DNA of 64,000 nt from Sphingomonas sp. SUN019 (GCF_024758705.1 NZ_CP096971.1:248001-312000); one strand, 5' to 3'; shown: positions 46,864 through 54,270, numbered from the stretch's first letter. Program-made: numbers and translations. Notes: generated by a model from the letters alone, not told the origin.

Positions 46864-47631
46864 ATGCAGCCTGAACCACCGAGAGAACACGACGAAAACT
46901 GGATCGACGCTGACGTGCGTAAGATGGACCTTGGTTATGGCGAAAAGGCAGGGCTTCAAATCTACCGAAACTACACTCGGTCGTTTGAAGATCACGCGCT
47001 ACGGCGCTTCCGCGAAGGCCTCGCTGAAGAGCCGATAGATGTAAGCCAGCTGTCTCGGGTGGCGGCTCTGCTAACTAGCGAAGACGTGCGCTTCGCGCCC
47101 GTGATCGCTTGCGGCTACGCAGACGAGCAGTTGGAGGCCGCGTTCAAGGCGATGCTGCCGGAAGGCATTCCTGGCGGACGACGCGCTATGTTCAGCGGGT
47201 ACGGGCCGCTGTCCGACCTGTCGAAGCGCATCCGCCTCGCCTACGCCTTTGATGTGCTTTCGCGCGACGTAATGCTGGGGCTGGATCGCGTGAGGACTGT
47301 CCGCAACCGCATCTCGCACGACTGGGACATGAAGTCTGCCGTCGAGGTTCTCGACAGCCCCGCCCTAGCAGCGTTGTATCCGATAGACGCGGACCTCCGC
47401 GAAAGAGGGATGGAGATCGCAGCCGACGACAACGAAGCGGTTTTCAGGATTCGGCTCATCTGGCTCGTCGGGCGGCTGACCTACGAGGTTGCTGCTTACC
47501 ACAAGGCCAAGGCGGTGCGACTAAGCCCAATCCGCGCACTCTATGAAAACGGCGGCACCGCTTGGCTGCGTGAAGTATCGGGGGTGTGCATGGCAGCGGC
47601 ACGCAGCATTGCCACGAACCAGAGCAGCTAA
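46864..47631 (+). CDS. MtlR-like HEPN-fold protein
   Basis: 255 residues from the ATG at 46864. The core MFSGYGPLSDLSKRIRLAYA then GLDRVRTVRNRISHDWD resembles the mannitol-repressor (MtlR) family, which shares the HEPN-like helical fold. R147-N-R-I-S-H152 keeps the Rx4H pattern. There are no mannitol genes nearby, so sugar regulation is unlikely; RNase toxin/defence or regulatory roles are inferred. It is the only plus-strand protein gene of the element and ends in a large hairpin. Confidence 0.7.
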   Translation: MQPEPPREHDENWIDADVRKMDLGYGEKAGLQIYRNYTRSFEDHALRRFREGLAEEPIDVSQLSRVAALLTSEDVRFAPVIACGYADEQLEAAFKAMLPEGIPGGRRAMFSGYGPLSDLSKRIRLAYAFDVLSRDVMLGLDRVRTVRNRISHDWDMKSAVEVLDSPALAALYPIDADLRERGMEIAADDNEAVFRIRLIWLVGRLTYEVAAYHKAKAVRLSPIRALYENGGTAWLREVSGVCMAAARSIATNQSS

Positions 47632-47715
47632 GGGTTTAAGGGTAAAAGTCGCCCCTACCCCCACACAGCAAGCAGGCAACAGCACTGTACAGGGTGGGGG
47701 TGTATTAAACCCTTA
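47629..47715. terminator. Two-part hairpin between convergent element genes
   Basis: Outer perfect 11-base inverted repeat TAAGGGTTTAA (47629-47639, containing the HEPN stop TAA) and TTAAACCCTTA (47705-47715), with an inner stem ACCCCCAC (47657-47664) / GTGGGGGT (47694-47701). A T-rich TTAATTTCTTAA follows on the plus strand. It probably terminates both the HEPN gene and the convergent DUF3987 gene. Confidence 0.6.
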
Positions 47716-47799
47716 ATTTCTTAACTCTGTACCGTCTCGCCAGCTTTGCCGCGCGGTTGCGCTGTAAGGCCGTGCCTTTAAGCTAAGGCAAGACCTACA

Positions 47800-49341
47800 T
47801 CATAGTTCTAGTATTCGGTACGACACGCCGCCAAACCCGTAGCCCTCCATCAGCCGGTCGCGCTTCACTTCCATCAGGTTTCCATTGGCGATCAAGCTGC
47901 GGATTGCGTCGTCCAGCGCGCGGGTGCTGCCTAGCTTGTGGTTAGTGAACGCTGACAGAGATGCCGACCGCATCTGGAGGTACTTGCGCGGGACGATGCT
48001 GTTCTCGACCATTTTCGCCTTGATGCCGTAGGACGACGGGACCGGGTTGACGATGTAGTCGCGCAAGAAGCTGAGCAGCTTCCGCTGGCGAGCGTCATCG
48101 TCCACGCCGATGTCGCCATCGCGCTGCCGGGTCTGGAACGTCTCCACGTCCTGCTCAACGAGGTTCATCGCCCATCGGACGTGCTCAGGCGTGACGACAG
48201 GGGCGAGGTAGTGGTCCGCCACCGCCAGCAGTGAGGCGACCTTTAAAACCTTGAGGTGAGCGCGATTCCAGACCTGCCGCTGCGTCTCATCGTCGGTCCC
48301 GTTCAGCCGCGCTCGGCACTCCTCGTCGAACCGCTCGAACATCGCGGCGGATTCGGGGTCGGCTATCACCGTCACCGCCTCGGGCGTGTTCACCGGGAAC
48401 TGGTAGCGGATAACGTGGTCAACCAAGGCGCACCAAAGCTCGCGGTCGATCGCTGGGAAGGTCGCAGCGCGATTGCGGTTGGTCGGCGGCCGGTCACCAC
48501 CGTAATTCACCACGAGGAAACGTGATAGGAAGCCGTCCGCCATCATGTCGGGCGTGATGCATTCGAGGAAAGTGCCGGGGGTGGTCTCGCCCACGAATGA
48601 CAAGGCGGGCCAATCCACACCGTTGAGACTGTCTTCCGGGTTGCTGTACGATTTGCCCTCCAAGAAGCGCTTGCCGAACGCTTTCGTCATGATGGTGCGG
48701 AACGACTGCATCGGAGCGTCCAGCGGGTTCGCCATGCGCTTGAGCTTCTTTCCAAATTCGCCTTGTAGGTACAGGAAGCCGGGTTCCCGCAGCAATTCCT
48801 TGTGCAGCGCCTCGCCGCTGGCGAAGTCCTGCGCACGTACGAAGCCGCGCGCCATCGGTCGGTCGGCCAGTTCCAACATCATGGGGATGCCGTCGTGCAT
48901 CCCATCTTTGCCGACACCGCTCTTGGCGACGAGAATCATGTACAGCGCGAGGTCGATACCGCTGTATGTCCGGTACGCGCGTCCGCACACCCCGGCCAGC
49001 AGCGCCACTGTCGCGGTGATCGAGACTTCTGGGATTGGACAATAGCTGGTCTGATAGAGAAAGCGGGCGATGGTGCCAGCGCGACCGGGCGGCCAAGGTA
49101 GCGCGCTACCGTGGTCAGGAATTGCAGGGGCGACCGTTTCGGGCTGGTCACTGACGGGCGAGAGCAACCGCGCGCGGCGCTTGAACGCCGCGCGTAACTC
49201 TATGACTGCCTCGTGGGGGCCTGCGCCAATCTCAATTGCGCGCTGTTCAATGTACCAATTGTCTTCGTCGCCATCAAAGTCGTCGGCGCGGAGAAATGGC
49301 TCGGCTTGTGGACCTAGTGCCCCTTCGTTTAAACTTGTCAC
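47800..49341 (-). CDS. DUF3987-family primase/helicase-like protein
   Basis: 513 residues. Residues 90-330 form the DUF3987 P-loop domain (YCPIPEVSITATVALLAGVC, Walker A-like LVAKSGVGKDGMHDGIP, GFLYLQGEFGKKLKRMANP, FVGETTPGTFLECITPDMM). A C-terminal winged-helix-like part follows. Proteins of this type replace or supplement replication proteins in mobile elements and phage satellites. It is probably needed for element replication after excision. Confidence 0.8.
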   Translation of the reverse strand: MTSLNEGALGPQAEPFLRADDFDGDEDNWYIEQRAIEIGAGPHEAVIELRAAFKRRARLLSPVSDQPETVAPAIPDHGSALPWPPGRAGTIARFLYQTSYCPIPEVSITATVALLAGVCGRAYRTYSGIDLALYMILVAKSGVGKDGMHDGIPMMLELADRPMARGFVRAQDFASGEALHKELLREPGFLYLQGEFGKKLKRMANPLDAPMQSFRTIMTKAFGKRFLEGKSYSNPEDSLNGVDWPALSFVGETTPGTFLECITPDMMADGFLSRFLVVNYGGDRPPTNRNRAATFPAIDRELWCALVDHVIRYQFPVNTPEAVTVIADPESAAMFERFDEECRARLNGTDDETQRQVWNRAHLKVLKVASLLAVADHYLAPVVTPEHVRWAMNLVEQDVETFQTRQRDGDIGVDDDARQRKLLSFLRDYIVNPVPSSYGIKAKMVENSIVPRKYLQMRSASLSAFTNHKLGSTRALDDAIRSLIANGNLMEVKRDRLMEGYGFGGVSYRILEL

Positions 49342-49456
49342 GGTGAATATGCCTCGATTGAAGCGGCGGGATTCTTGGCAGCGTCCCGCCGCTTTTCGTG
49401 AATGATCTTACGGTCGGCTTGCTAACCGTGCTGGCGGCGCAGAAAAGCGCTCACGG

Positions 49457-49735
49457 TCAGACACTTGCTGGACTAGACCGCAAGTTATGGGGTTTGGCGG
49501 AGGTGAGCGCAGCCGGGCTGTAAGCGCTGGTGCTGGCGAACGACTGCCGTTCCAGCCATTCCGCTACGACAGATTGCTGGTAGCGCACGGGAGCCTGCGC
49601 CGCGCGACCGAGCTTCACGAAGCGCGGCCCCTTCCCCTTATGGCGCCAGATTTCGAGCGTGTTGGGCTTGATGCCGAGCAGCGCGGCAGTCTGCTCATTG
49701 TCGAGCAGGTCGTTGAGGTTGACTGTTTCCGTCAC
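49457..49735 (-). CDS. AlpA/MerR-like helix-turn-helix protein
   Basis: 92 residues. The helix-turn-helix NEQTAALLGIKPNTLEIWR followed by GKGPRFVKLGRAAQAPVRYQ and VVAEWLERQSF is the excisionase/AlpA pattern. In P4-type satellites AlpA controls integrase expression and excision. It lies between the integrase and the primase-like gene, all on the minus strand, with 115 bases before the latter. Confidence 0.8.
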   Translation of the reverse strand: MTETVNLNDLLDNEQTAALLGIKPNTLEIWRHKGKGPRFVKLGRAAQAPVRYQQSVVAEWLERQSFASTSAYSPAALTSAKPHNLRSSPASV

Positions 49736-50080
49736 GGACGGGACTCCAGCTTCGCCCTGACAGAGCAGGGATCGGACAAGCTGTGGTCACCAGCACCAGA
49801 GGATCCCCCTCTGGCAAAGTGTCCGGGGACGTCGGGGATTTTCACCCTTATCCCGCCGGCTCTGGGTTCCGGGTCCTCAAGGGGACGCCCCGGCGCGCTG
49901 CCCCGCTAAGTTGGGGCCGTTAGTAGCTTTATGCTGCCGCGCTAAAGTCGTGCAAGCGACAATGTTGCTCGGCTGCTGAACCAGCGTTGCTGACGCAGCC
50001 GCCTGCGGGGCGGCGTGGGGCGCGATCGGGGTGCGGCCGATGCTTGGGTGGCACCCCAAGCACGTCAGCGATGCGCCGCC
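49736..50080. other. 345-base intergenic stretch with hairpins
   Basis: No gene seen. Two hairpins stand out: CCAGAGG / CCTCTGG (49796-49814) and GCTTGGG / CCCAAGC (50042-50061), the second just after the integrase stop and possibly its terminator. The region between is GC-rich (GGCGGCGTGGGGCG) and probably holds the AlpA-like gene promoter. Confidence 0.5.
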
Positions 50081-51346
50081 TTACGCACGGAGAGGCACAA
50101 CGTTCGCTCCATTCGCCCGCGCGGCCTGCTCATCCATCCAATCAGCGATGTGCTGGGCCTCGGGCTTGAGGTATTGGAGACGCGAGGTTTCCAGATAGTG
50201 TCGGGCGGTGACGCCTTTCGGCACATGGTTCGTGAGCAGTTCGGCTTTGTAATAGTCGATGCCGCACATCGCGACGGCGATGGTGATGTAGGTACGACGC
50301 AGGTCATGCGGGGTCACCTTCTCGCCCGCGACCGTGCTGACCTTCTTCATAATGTCGCGCGGGTCTTTGATGTGACCCGCATCACTCCATGACGGGAAGA
50401 CGTACCCGCTGCCCTCGACGCGCTTGCGGGTCTTCAAAAGCTCCACCGCCTGCGACGACAGGGGGAGCCAAACCGGGTTGCTGTTCTTCGGGTCGGGCAG
50501 GTGGAACCAGCCTTCTTCCAAGTTCACCCGATCCCATGTGAGCGGCGCGGCTTCACCGATGCGGCATCCGGTGAGCAGGAGGAAGATCACAAGGTCGATG
50601 CTGGATGCGGTGTCGCGGTTGTGCGCGGTGGCACGCCACTGCTGGAGGGAGGACCACACCGTGCCGATGCGCGCGTCAGGGACGCGGCTGGTGCGCGGCT
50701 TGAGGACGATCCAGTCATCCTTGAGCGCCGACACGGGGTTGTGCACGATGAGCGGCGTCCCGTCCGTTTGCCGGTGCTGCCGACCAGCGAAGTTGATGAG
50801 CGCGCGGAGCACGGAGAACGCCTGATTCGCCTGCCCCGGCGCAGCACCCTTCCCGCGCAACCCCTTCGTCAGCATCTCGCGGTAGCGCTTCCGCACTTCC
50901 TCCTCGCTGATGCCCGTGATCGGCTTGTCCTTCCAAGCTGCGAAGGTGGTCGCCACATGTCGCGTTATCTCCGACTTGCTGCTCTCCTTCAGCTTACCGG
51001 GACGATCGACGTAAGCGTCGGCGACCTGTTGCAGCGTCACGCCAGCCGCCTTGGTCTGCTTCGAGATAGCGCGGGGGTCGCCACCGAGGCGCATGGTACG
51101 CAGGTGCTCGCGGGCGGCGTCCCGTGCCTGATCAGTGGTGAACACTCCGAATGCGCCAATGGTGATCCGGGCCTCCTTGCCGCTGCCCTCTACCCTGCCC
51201 TGCACAACGAAAGTCATTTTGCCGGTTGGCGTGACGCGCAGGCCGAAGCCCTTAACCTCGGTATCCCAGTGGAAGGCATCCTTCTCACCCGGCTTGATGC
51301 GCTCGACATAGCCCTTGGTGAGCTTGGCGCGGTTCGGTTGGCTCAT
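50081..51346 (-). CDS. int: Tyrosine recombinase / integrase
   Basis: 421 residues. An N-terminal arm-binding domain (DUF4102-like: WDTEVKGFGLRVTPTGKMTF, IGAFGVFTTDQARDAA), a core-binding helical domain and the catalytic domain follow. Catalytic residues are R in LLLTGCRIGEAAP, H and R in VTPHDLRRTYITIA, H in TNHVPKGVTARHY and the nucleophile tyrosine in ARHYLET. It lies at the right end of the element, transcribed away from attR, with repeat arms in between. Confidence 0.92.
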   Translation of the reverse strand: MSQPNRAKLTKGYVERIKPGEKDAFHWDTEVKGFGLRVTPTGKMTFVVQGRVEGSGKEARITIGAFGVFTTDQARDAAREHLRTMRLGGDPRAISKQTKAAGVTLQQVADAYVDRPGKLKESSKSEITRHVATTFAAWKDKPITGISEEEVRKRYREMLTKGLRGKGAAPGQANQAFSVLRALINFAGRQHRQTDGTPLIVHNPVSALKDDWIVLKPRTSRVPDARIGTVWSSLQQWRATAHNRDTASSIDLVIFLLLTGCRIGEAAPLTWDRVNLEEGWFHLPDPKNSNPVWLPLSSQAVELLKTRKRVEGSGYVFPSWSDAGHIKDPRDIMKKVSTVAGEKVTPHDLRRTYITIAVAMCGIDYYKAELLTNHVPKGVTARHYLETSRLQYLKPEAQHIADWMDEQAARANGANVVPLRA

Positions 51347-51384
51347 TCTCCTGACCCCTCATAAGCGTGTCGTAAGCGGCAGCG

Positions 51385-51484
51385 GTAAAGCTGCACAACC
51401 CGCGTAGGGCTTATCAGGAGAGCCAAGCAACTGATTTAGCAAGATAATAAAGGTGCGCAAAGCTGCGCAAATCTACGTAAAGCT
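51385..51484 (+). repeat. Putative integrase arm-type sites
   Basis: GTAAAGCT occurs at 51385-51392 and 51477-51484, and CAAAGCT at 51458-51464. TGCGCAAA occurs twice, 10 bases apart, at 51454-51461 and 51464-51471. The cluster lies between the integrase start and the CTTGAAA core, where arm sites and the integrase promoter are expected. The assignment is by position and repetition only. Confidence 0.55.
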
Positions 51485-51497
51485 CGTTCGCCGCAAA

Positions 51498-51555
51498 CTT
51501 GAAAACCGGCGAGCGGGCAACCGTTCCGTGGGTTCGAATCCCACCTCTTCCGCCA
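51498..51555 (+). pseudogene. Right attachment site and 3' half of the native tRNA-Ser(UGA)
   Basis: Starts with the anticodon-loop core CTTGAAA (51498-51504), then stem ACCGG (51505-51509), variable arm, T-arm and acceptor with CCA. It matches 42381-42438 at 57 of 58 positions; the mismatch (G at 51508 for A at 42391) pairs correctly with C42214 of the orphan 5' half, not with the intact tRNA's T except as a wobble. Without a promoter and 5' half it is not a gene. Confidence 0.85.
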
Positions 51556-51653
51556 TGCCGTCCCAAGCGCAAACGCTCCGATCGGTTCTTGGTCTGGGAA
51601 ACCTAGCTTTCTTAGTCGCCAGAGGTGTGCCATTTCCAGAACAGGGGGAGCAC

Positions 51654-52346
51654 ATGGCTGAAAAGACTCGTTATCCGCAAATCCCGAGCACCGTCTGGTG
51701 GGGTGTTCGTTCGGTGCTGCAACGGACGCCAAACGCGACCGTCGATGAACGGCTGCTCGCGGTTCAGCTAGGTGTTCAAGAAGCGGCGGCTCGGACATAC
51801 GTCACCGAACTCAAGCTCGTCAAAATTCTCGACGACGACGGCAAGGCAACTCCTCTCGGGCGTAAATGGCGCCTGGATGAGACCTACCCTGAGGCGGTGA
51901 ATGAGCTCATCGGCGCCGTCTATCCTGAGCAACTCGTTCATTTAGCACCTCCTGGTGAGGCGGAGCGGCAAAAAGTGGTTTCTTGGTTCCAGCATGAGGG
52001 GCTTGGCCAGGGTGCGGCGGGCAACAAGGCCGCGACGTACCTGCTTCTATCTAGCCCGACGCCGAATGAAGCGCCTCGAGCCGCCCCCAAGAATGGTGGC
52101 GGTGATGCCTCGTCCAGCAAGCGCGCCCCACGTAAGCTGGTCAGCAGACCTACGCCCCCCAACACTCCGCCGACCCCCGCAGATGATGGTCAAGGACGAG
52201 CCAATCCGACTATTAAAGGTAGGCCCGAGGCGTTTCCCCTGAATGTAAACGTGCAGATCCACATCAGTGCTGACGCTGGTACGGAGCAGATCGAGTCGAT
52301 CTTTCAAGCTATGAGGCGCTATCTCTATGACGCTCCGACTGCTTGA
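51654..52346 (+). CDS. DUF5343-like winged-helix protein
   Basis: 230 residues from the ATG at 51654, with GGGGGAG four bases upstream. The N-terminal 110 residues (RYPQIPSTVWWGVRSVLQRT, VDERLLAVQLGVQEAAARTY, KLVKILDDDGKATPLGRKWR) fit the DUF5343 pattern of an HTH module. A proline-rich linker and a final beta-alpha strip (FPLNVNVQIHISADAGTEQI) follow. It overlaps the TIGR02391-like gene by 20 bases. The pair lies between two tRNA-Ser 3' remnants. Confidence 0.7.
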   Translation: MAEKTRYPQIPSTVWWGVRSVLQRTPNATVDERLLAVQLGVQEAAARTYVTELKLVKILDDDGKATPLGRKWRLDETYPEAVNELIGAVYPEQLVHLAPPGEAERQKVVSWFQHEGLGQGAAGNKAATYLLLSSPTPNEAPRAAPKNGGGDASSSKRAPRKLVSRPTPPNTPPTPADDGQGRANPTIKGRPEAFPLNVNVQIHISADAGTEQIESIFQAMRRYLYDAPTA

Positions 52347-52893
52347 TGGCATTCGACGCTTCCAAGAGCATCTGCTTGAGATCGGGGTTGCCAGATCGGT
52401 GCTGGCGCTCCCCGCTCCCAGAATGCTGGCTCTGCCCTCCCCTACGGCTGAGGGATCGGAGCCTGCGAGTGTGTTCGGCCGCTTGGTTACGGAACCAGAG
52501 ATACACGACGTCGCATCCGACTTGTTCGTGTCCGGCCACTACAATGTCGCCGTTGCGGAGGCTTACAAAGCGGTCGACAAGTTCGTAGCTGAACGCGTAC
52601 CCGGCTTGATGCAGAGCGGGACTACTCTCATGGAGCAGGTGTTCGCACCTAGCGCGCCGCACCTCAAGTGGTCACCCATGACCAGCCCCTCCCAGGTTGA
52701 CGAGCAAAAGGGATACCAACGCCTCTACGCTGGAGCGATGCTAGGGATCAGAAACCCGACTACACATGAGTTCGGCTGGGTTGATGAACCGGAATTAGCT
52801 CTGGAACTCATCGTCTTTGCGCAACATCTACTCCGAAAGGCGAAGATTGCGGAGCCGGGGGCCGGTAAGGCGAGAGCTGCCCCAGCAGTTTAA
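52327..52893 (+). CDS. TIGR02391 (Ymh) family HEPN-like protein
   Basis: 188 residues. The Ymh-type domain is clear: SGHYNVAVAEAYKAVDKFVA, GTTLMEQVFAPSAPHLKW, YQRLYAGAMLGIRNPTTHEF, then ALELIVFAQHLLRKAKIAE. R142-N-P-T-T-H147 is an Rx4H HEPN motif. This family occurs in defence and restriction neighbourhoods. It is coupled to the upstream DUF5343-like gene, a pairing I believe recurs elsewhere. RNase activity is inferred, not shown. Confidence 0.82.
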   Translation: MTLRLLDGIRRFQEHLLEIGVARSVLALPAPRMLALPSPTAEGSEPASVFGRLVTEPEIHDVASDLFVSGHYNVAVAEAYKAVDKFVAERVPGLMQSGTTLMEQVFAPSAPHLKWSPMTSPSQVDEQKGYQRLYAGAMLGIRNPTTHEFGWVDEPELALELIVFAQHLLRKAKIAEPGAGKARAAPAV

Positions 52894-52999
52894 CCGGCTC
52901 GGCGCGCTGTAGCTTACGGTCGCGTCGTGCTCTGCCACTCCGACGATCTCAGCGGGATTTGAGGCACTTCAGAACGAGCTTCATCAAACATGATAACCG

Positions 53000-53046
53000 C
53001 CGTGGGTGCAAGCTCACCGTGGGTTCGAATCCCACTCTCTCCGCCA
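53000..53046 (+). pseudogene. 3' remnant of another tRNA-Ser
   Basis: Variable-arm hairpin GTGGG / CTCAC, T-arm GTGGG-TTCGAAT-CCCAC (53019-53035), acceptor 3' strand TCTCTCC (53036-53042), discriminator G and CCA. The acceptor differs from the tRNA-Ser(UGA) copies, so it comes from a different serine tRNA. No 5' half or anticodon arm is found upstream. It marks the right edge of the accessory region, seven bases before the PilZ stop. Confidence 0.75.
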
Positions 53047-53052
53047 ACCGAT

Positions 53053-53367
53053 TCAGGTGCGGCCGGCGAGCGCTTCGAAGGCTTCGCGGTCCAGCGCCTG
53101 CTGAAACTGGCAGCCGGCGAGATAGTCGTCGGCCCACATCACGTCGGCGGCGACGGGGCCGATATCGGGCAATGTCAGCCAGATCGTGGTGCCGCGTTTC
53201 AGGCCGGAATAGGATTGGATGCGCGCGCCGTGGATCGACAGGTCGACGACCTTGCACAAGGTGCGGCCGAGCCCGCCCTGCCCGACGCTGGCGTCGAACG
53301 AAACCGGCGCGCGCGGTGAGCGGCGCCGGCCATTCGTTTCAGCGGGTTCAAATTCGGCGGCGAACAT
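53053..53367 (-). CDS. PilZ-domain protein
   Basis: 104 residues, a single PilZ domain: RRRSPRAPVSFDA supplies the arginine motif and VVDLSIHGARI the (D/N)xSxxG motif, both needed for cyclic-di-GMP binding. The chain ends with WADDYLAGCQFQQALDREAF. Single-domain PilZ proteins act as cyclic-di-GMP adaptors; the partner is unknown. It is the first core gene after the accessory region. Confidence 0.88.
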   Translation of the reverse strand: MFAAEFEPAETNGRRRSPRAPVSFDASVGQGGLGRTLCKVVDLSIHGARIQSYSGLKRGTTIWLTLPDIGPVAADVMWADDYLAGCQFQQALDREAFEALAGRT

Positions 53368-53414
53368 TCCAATACGCTAGGGCGCAGTGGTTAATTCGCC
53401 GCTAACCTAGACCC

Positions 53415-53645
53415 TTACTTGCGGAGCGTGAGACCGCCACCGAAGCGCTTGTTGAAGCGTGCGACCTGGCCGCCCGCGTCGAGCATCGTGCCGCGACCGC
53501 CGGTCCACGCCGGATGCGCCAAGGGATCGATTTCCAGCGTCATCGTGTCGCCTTCCTTGCCCCAGGTGGAGCGGGTTTCGTACACGGTGCCGTCGGTCAT
53601 CTGGACCTTGATCATGTGATAGTCGGGGTGGATGTCGGCTTTCAT
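53415..53645 (-). CDS. rpmE: 50S ribosomal protein L31
   Basis: 76 residues ([20 protein letters not shown], then [20 protein letters not shown] and [20 protein letters not shown]). The zinc-binding CxxC pair of some L31 proteins is absent, so this is the C-minus type common in alphaproteobacteria. AGGAG is seven bases from the start, and a hairpin stands just above it in the leader. Confidence 0.95.
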   Translation of the reverse strand: MKADIHPDYHMIKVQMTDGTVYETRSTWGKEGDTMTLEIDPLAHPAWTGGRGTMLDAGGQVARFNKRFGGGLTLRK

Positions 53646-53663
53646 GAGATAGCTCCTGGGTGT

Positions 53664-53681
53664 GGCTGGTTCCGACCAGCC
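53664..53681 (-). promoter_or_regulatory. Leader hairpin upstream of the rpmE ribosome-binding site
   Basis: GGCTGGT / ACCAGCC, a perfect 7-base stem with a 4-base loop, ends about five bases above the AGGAG of rpmE. Ribosomal-protein leaders often hold self-regulating structures; whether this is one is untested. There is no T-run to make it a terminator. Confidence 0.45.
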
Positions 53682-53745
53682 TAAAAGGAAGGCGCGCGCC
53701 TAGCGTGCGGGGGCCACAAAGTCAAAAGTTAGCCGAAGGTTAGGC

Positions 53746-54246
53746 CTAAATGACCTTGGGCGGATCGGCTATCATCGCGGTAAAACTAGCTTCTGCAACC
53801 ACTTGGCCGTCGACCTTCGCAACACCTGAGAATTTGCAGACGCTGGAGCGTTTCTGAACGAACTCGACCTCCAGCCGGAGCAGAACGCCGGGTTCGACCG
53901 GTTTCCTGAACTTGGCGTTCTCGATCGCCATGAAATAGACCAGTTTGCCGGTCCCCGCCAAGCCGAGGCTTTCGACCGCGAGGACACCGGCGGCCTGCGC
54001 CAGCGCCTCCACGATCAGAACGCCCGGCATGATCGGACGGCCGGGAAAATGCCCCTGGAAGAAACCTTCGTTGAAGGTCACCGCCTTAATCGCGGCGATC
54101 GACCGGTCGGGAATCAATTCCTCGACGCGGTCGACCAGCAGCATCGGATAGCGATGCGGCAACGCCGCCAGCACCCGCGCGATATCGAACGGGCCGATAT
54201 TGGCGGATGTTGGCGCATCCGCCGCGGGCGTTGTCGTATCGGTCAT
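53746..54246 (-). CDS. fabZ: 3-hydroxyacyl-ACP dehydratase FabZ
   Basis: 166 residues, hot-dog fold. The catalytic histidine is in [21 protein letters not shown] and the glutamate in the same helix; [16 protein letters not shown] is the family start. It dehydrates beta-hydroxyacyl-ACP in type II fatty-acid synthesis. It follows skp by 24 bases in the bamA-skp-fabZ run. A usual lpxD/lpxA pair is not in the window. Confidence 0.96.
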   Translation of the reverse strand: MTDTTTPAADAPTSANIGPFDIARVLAALPHRYPMLLVDRVEELIPDRSIAAIKAVTFNEGFFQGHFPGRPIMPGVLIVEALAQAAGVLAVESLGLAGTGKLVYFMAIENAKFRKPVEPGVLLRLEVEFVQKRSSVCKFSGVAKVDGQVVAEASFTAMIADPPKVI

Positions 54247-54270
54247 GCAGCGGTCGCCGTTCTTGCCGCC

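Larger units (their letters stand above)
42218..51504. mobile_element. Integrative element in tRNA-Ser(UGA), about 9.28 kb, satellite-like
   Basis: Bounded by the 7-base core CTTGAAA at 42218-42224 (left) and 51498-51504 (right). The flanks form a complete tRNA-Ser when joined. The element contains a tyrosine integrase next to the right end, an AlpA-like regulator, a DUF3987 primase/helicase-like protein, a DUF5681-like protein, a run of small unknown genes, two HEPN-motif proteins and its own intact tRNA-Ser(UGA). No structural phage genes are seen. An alternative left boundary uses the 58-base repeat at 42381-42438, which matches 51498-51555 at 57 of 58 positions. Confidence 0.8.

Noticed and set aside
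51360..51500. Short repeats near the integrase as a CRISPR array
   Set aside because: Repeats are under 10 bases, irregularly spaced and lack unique spacers of constant length. No cas genes are in the window.
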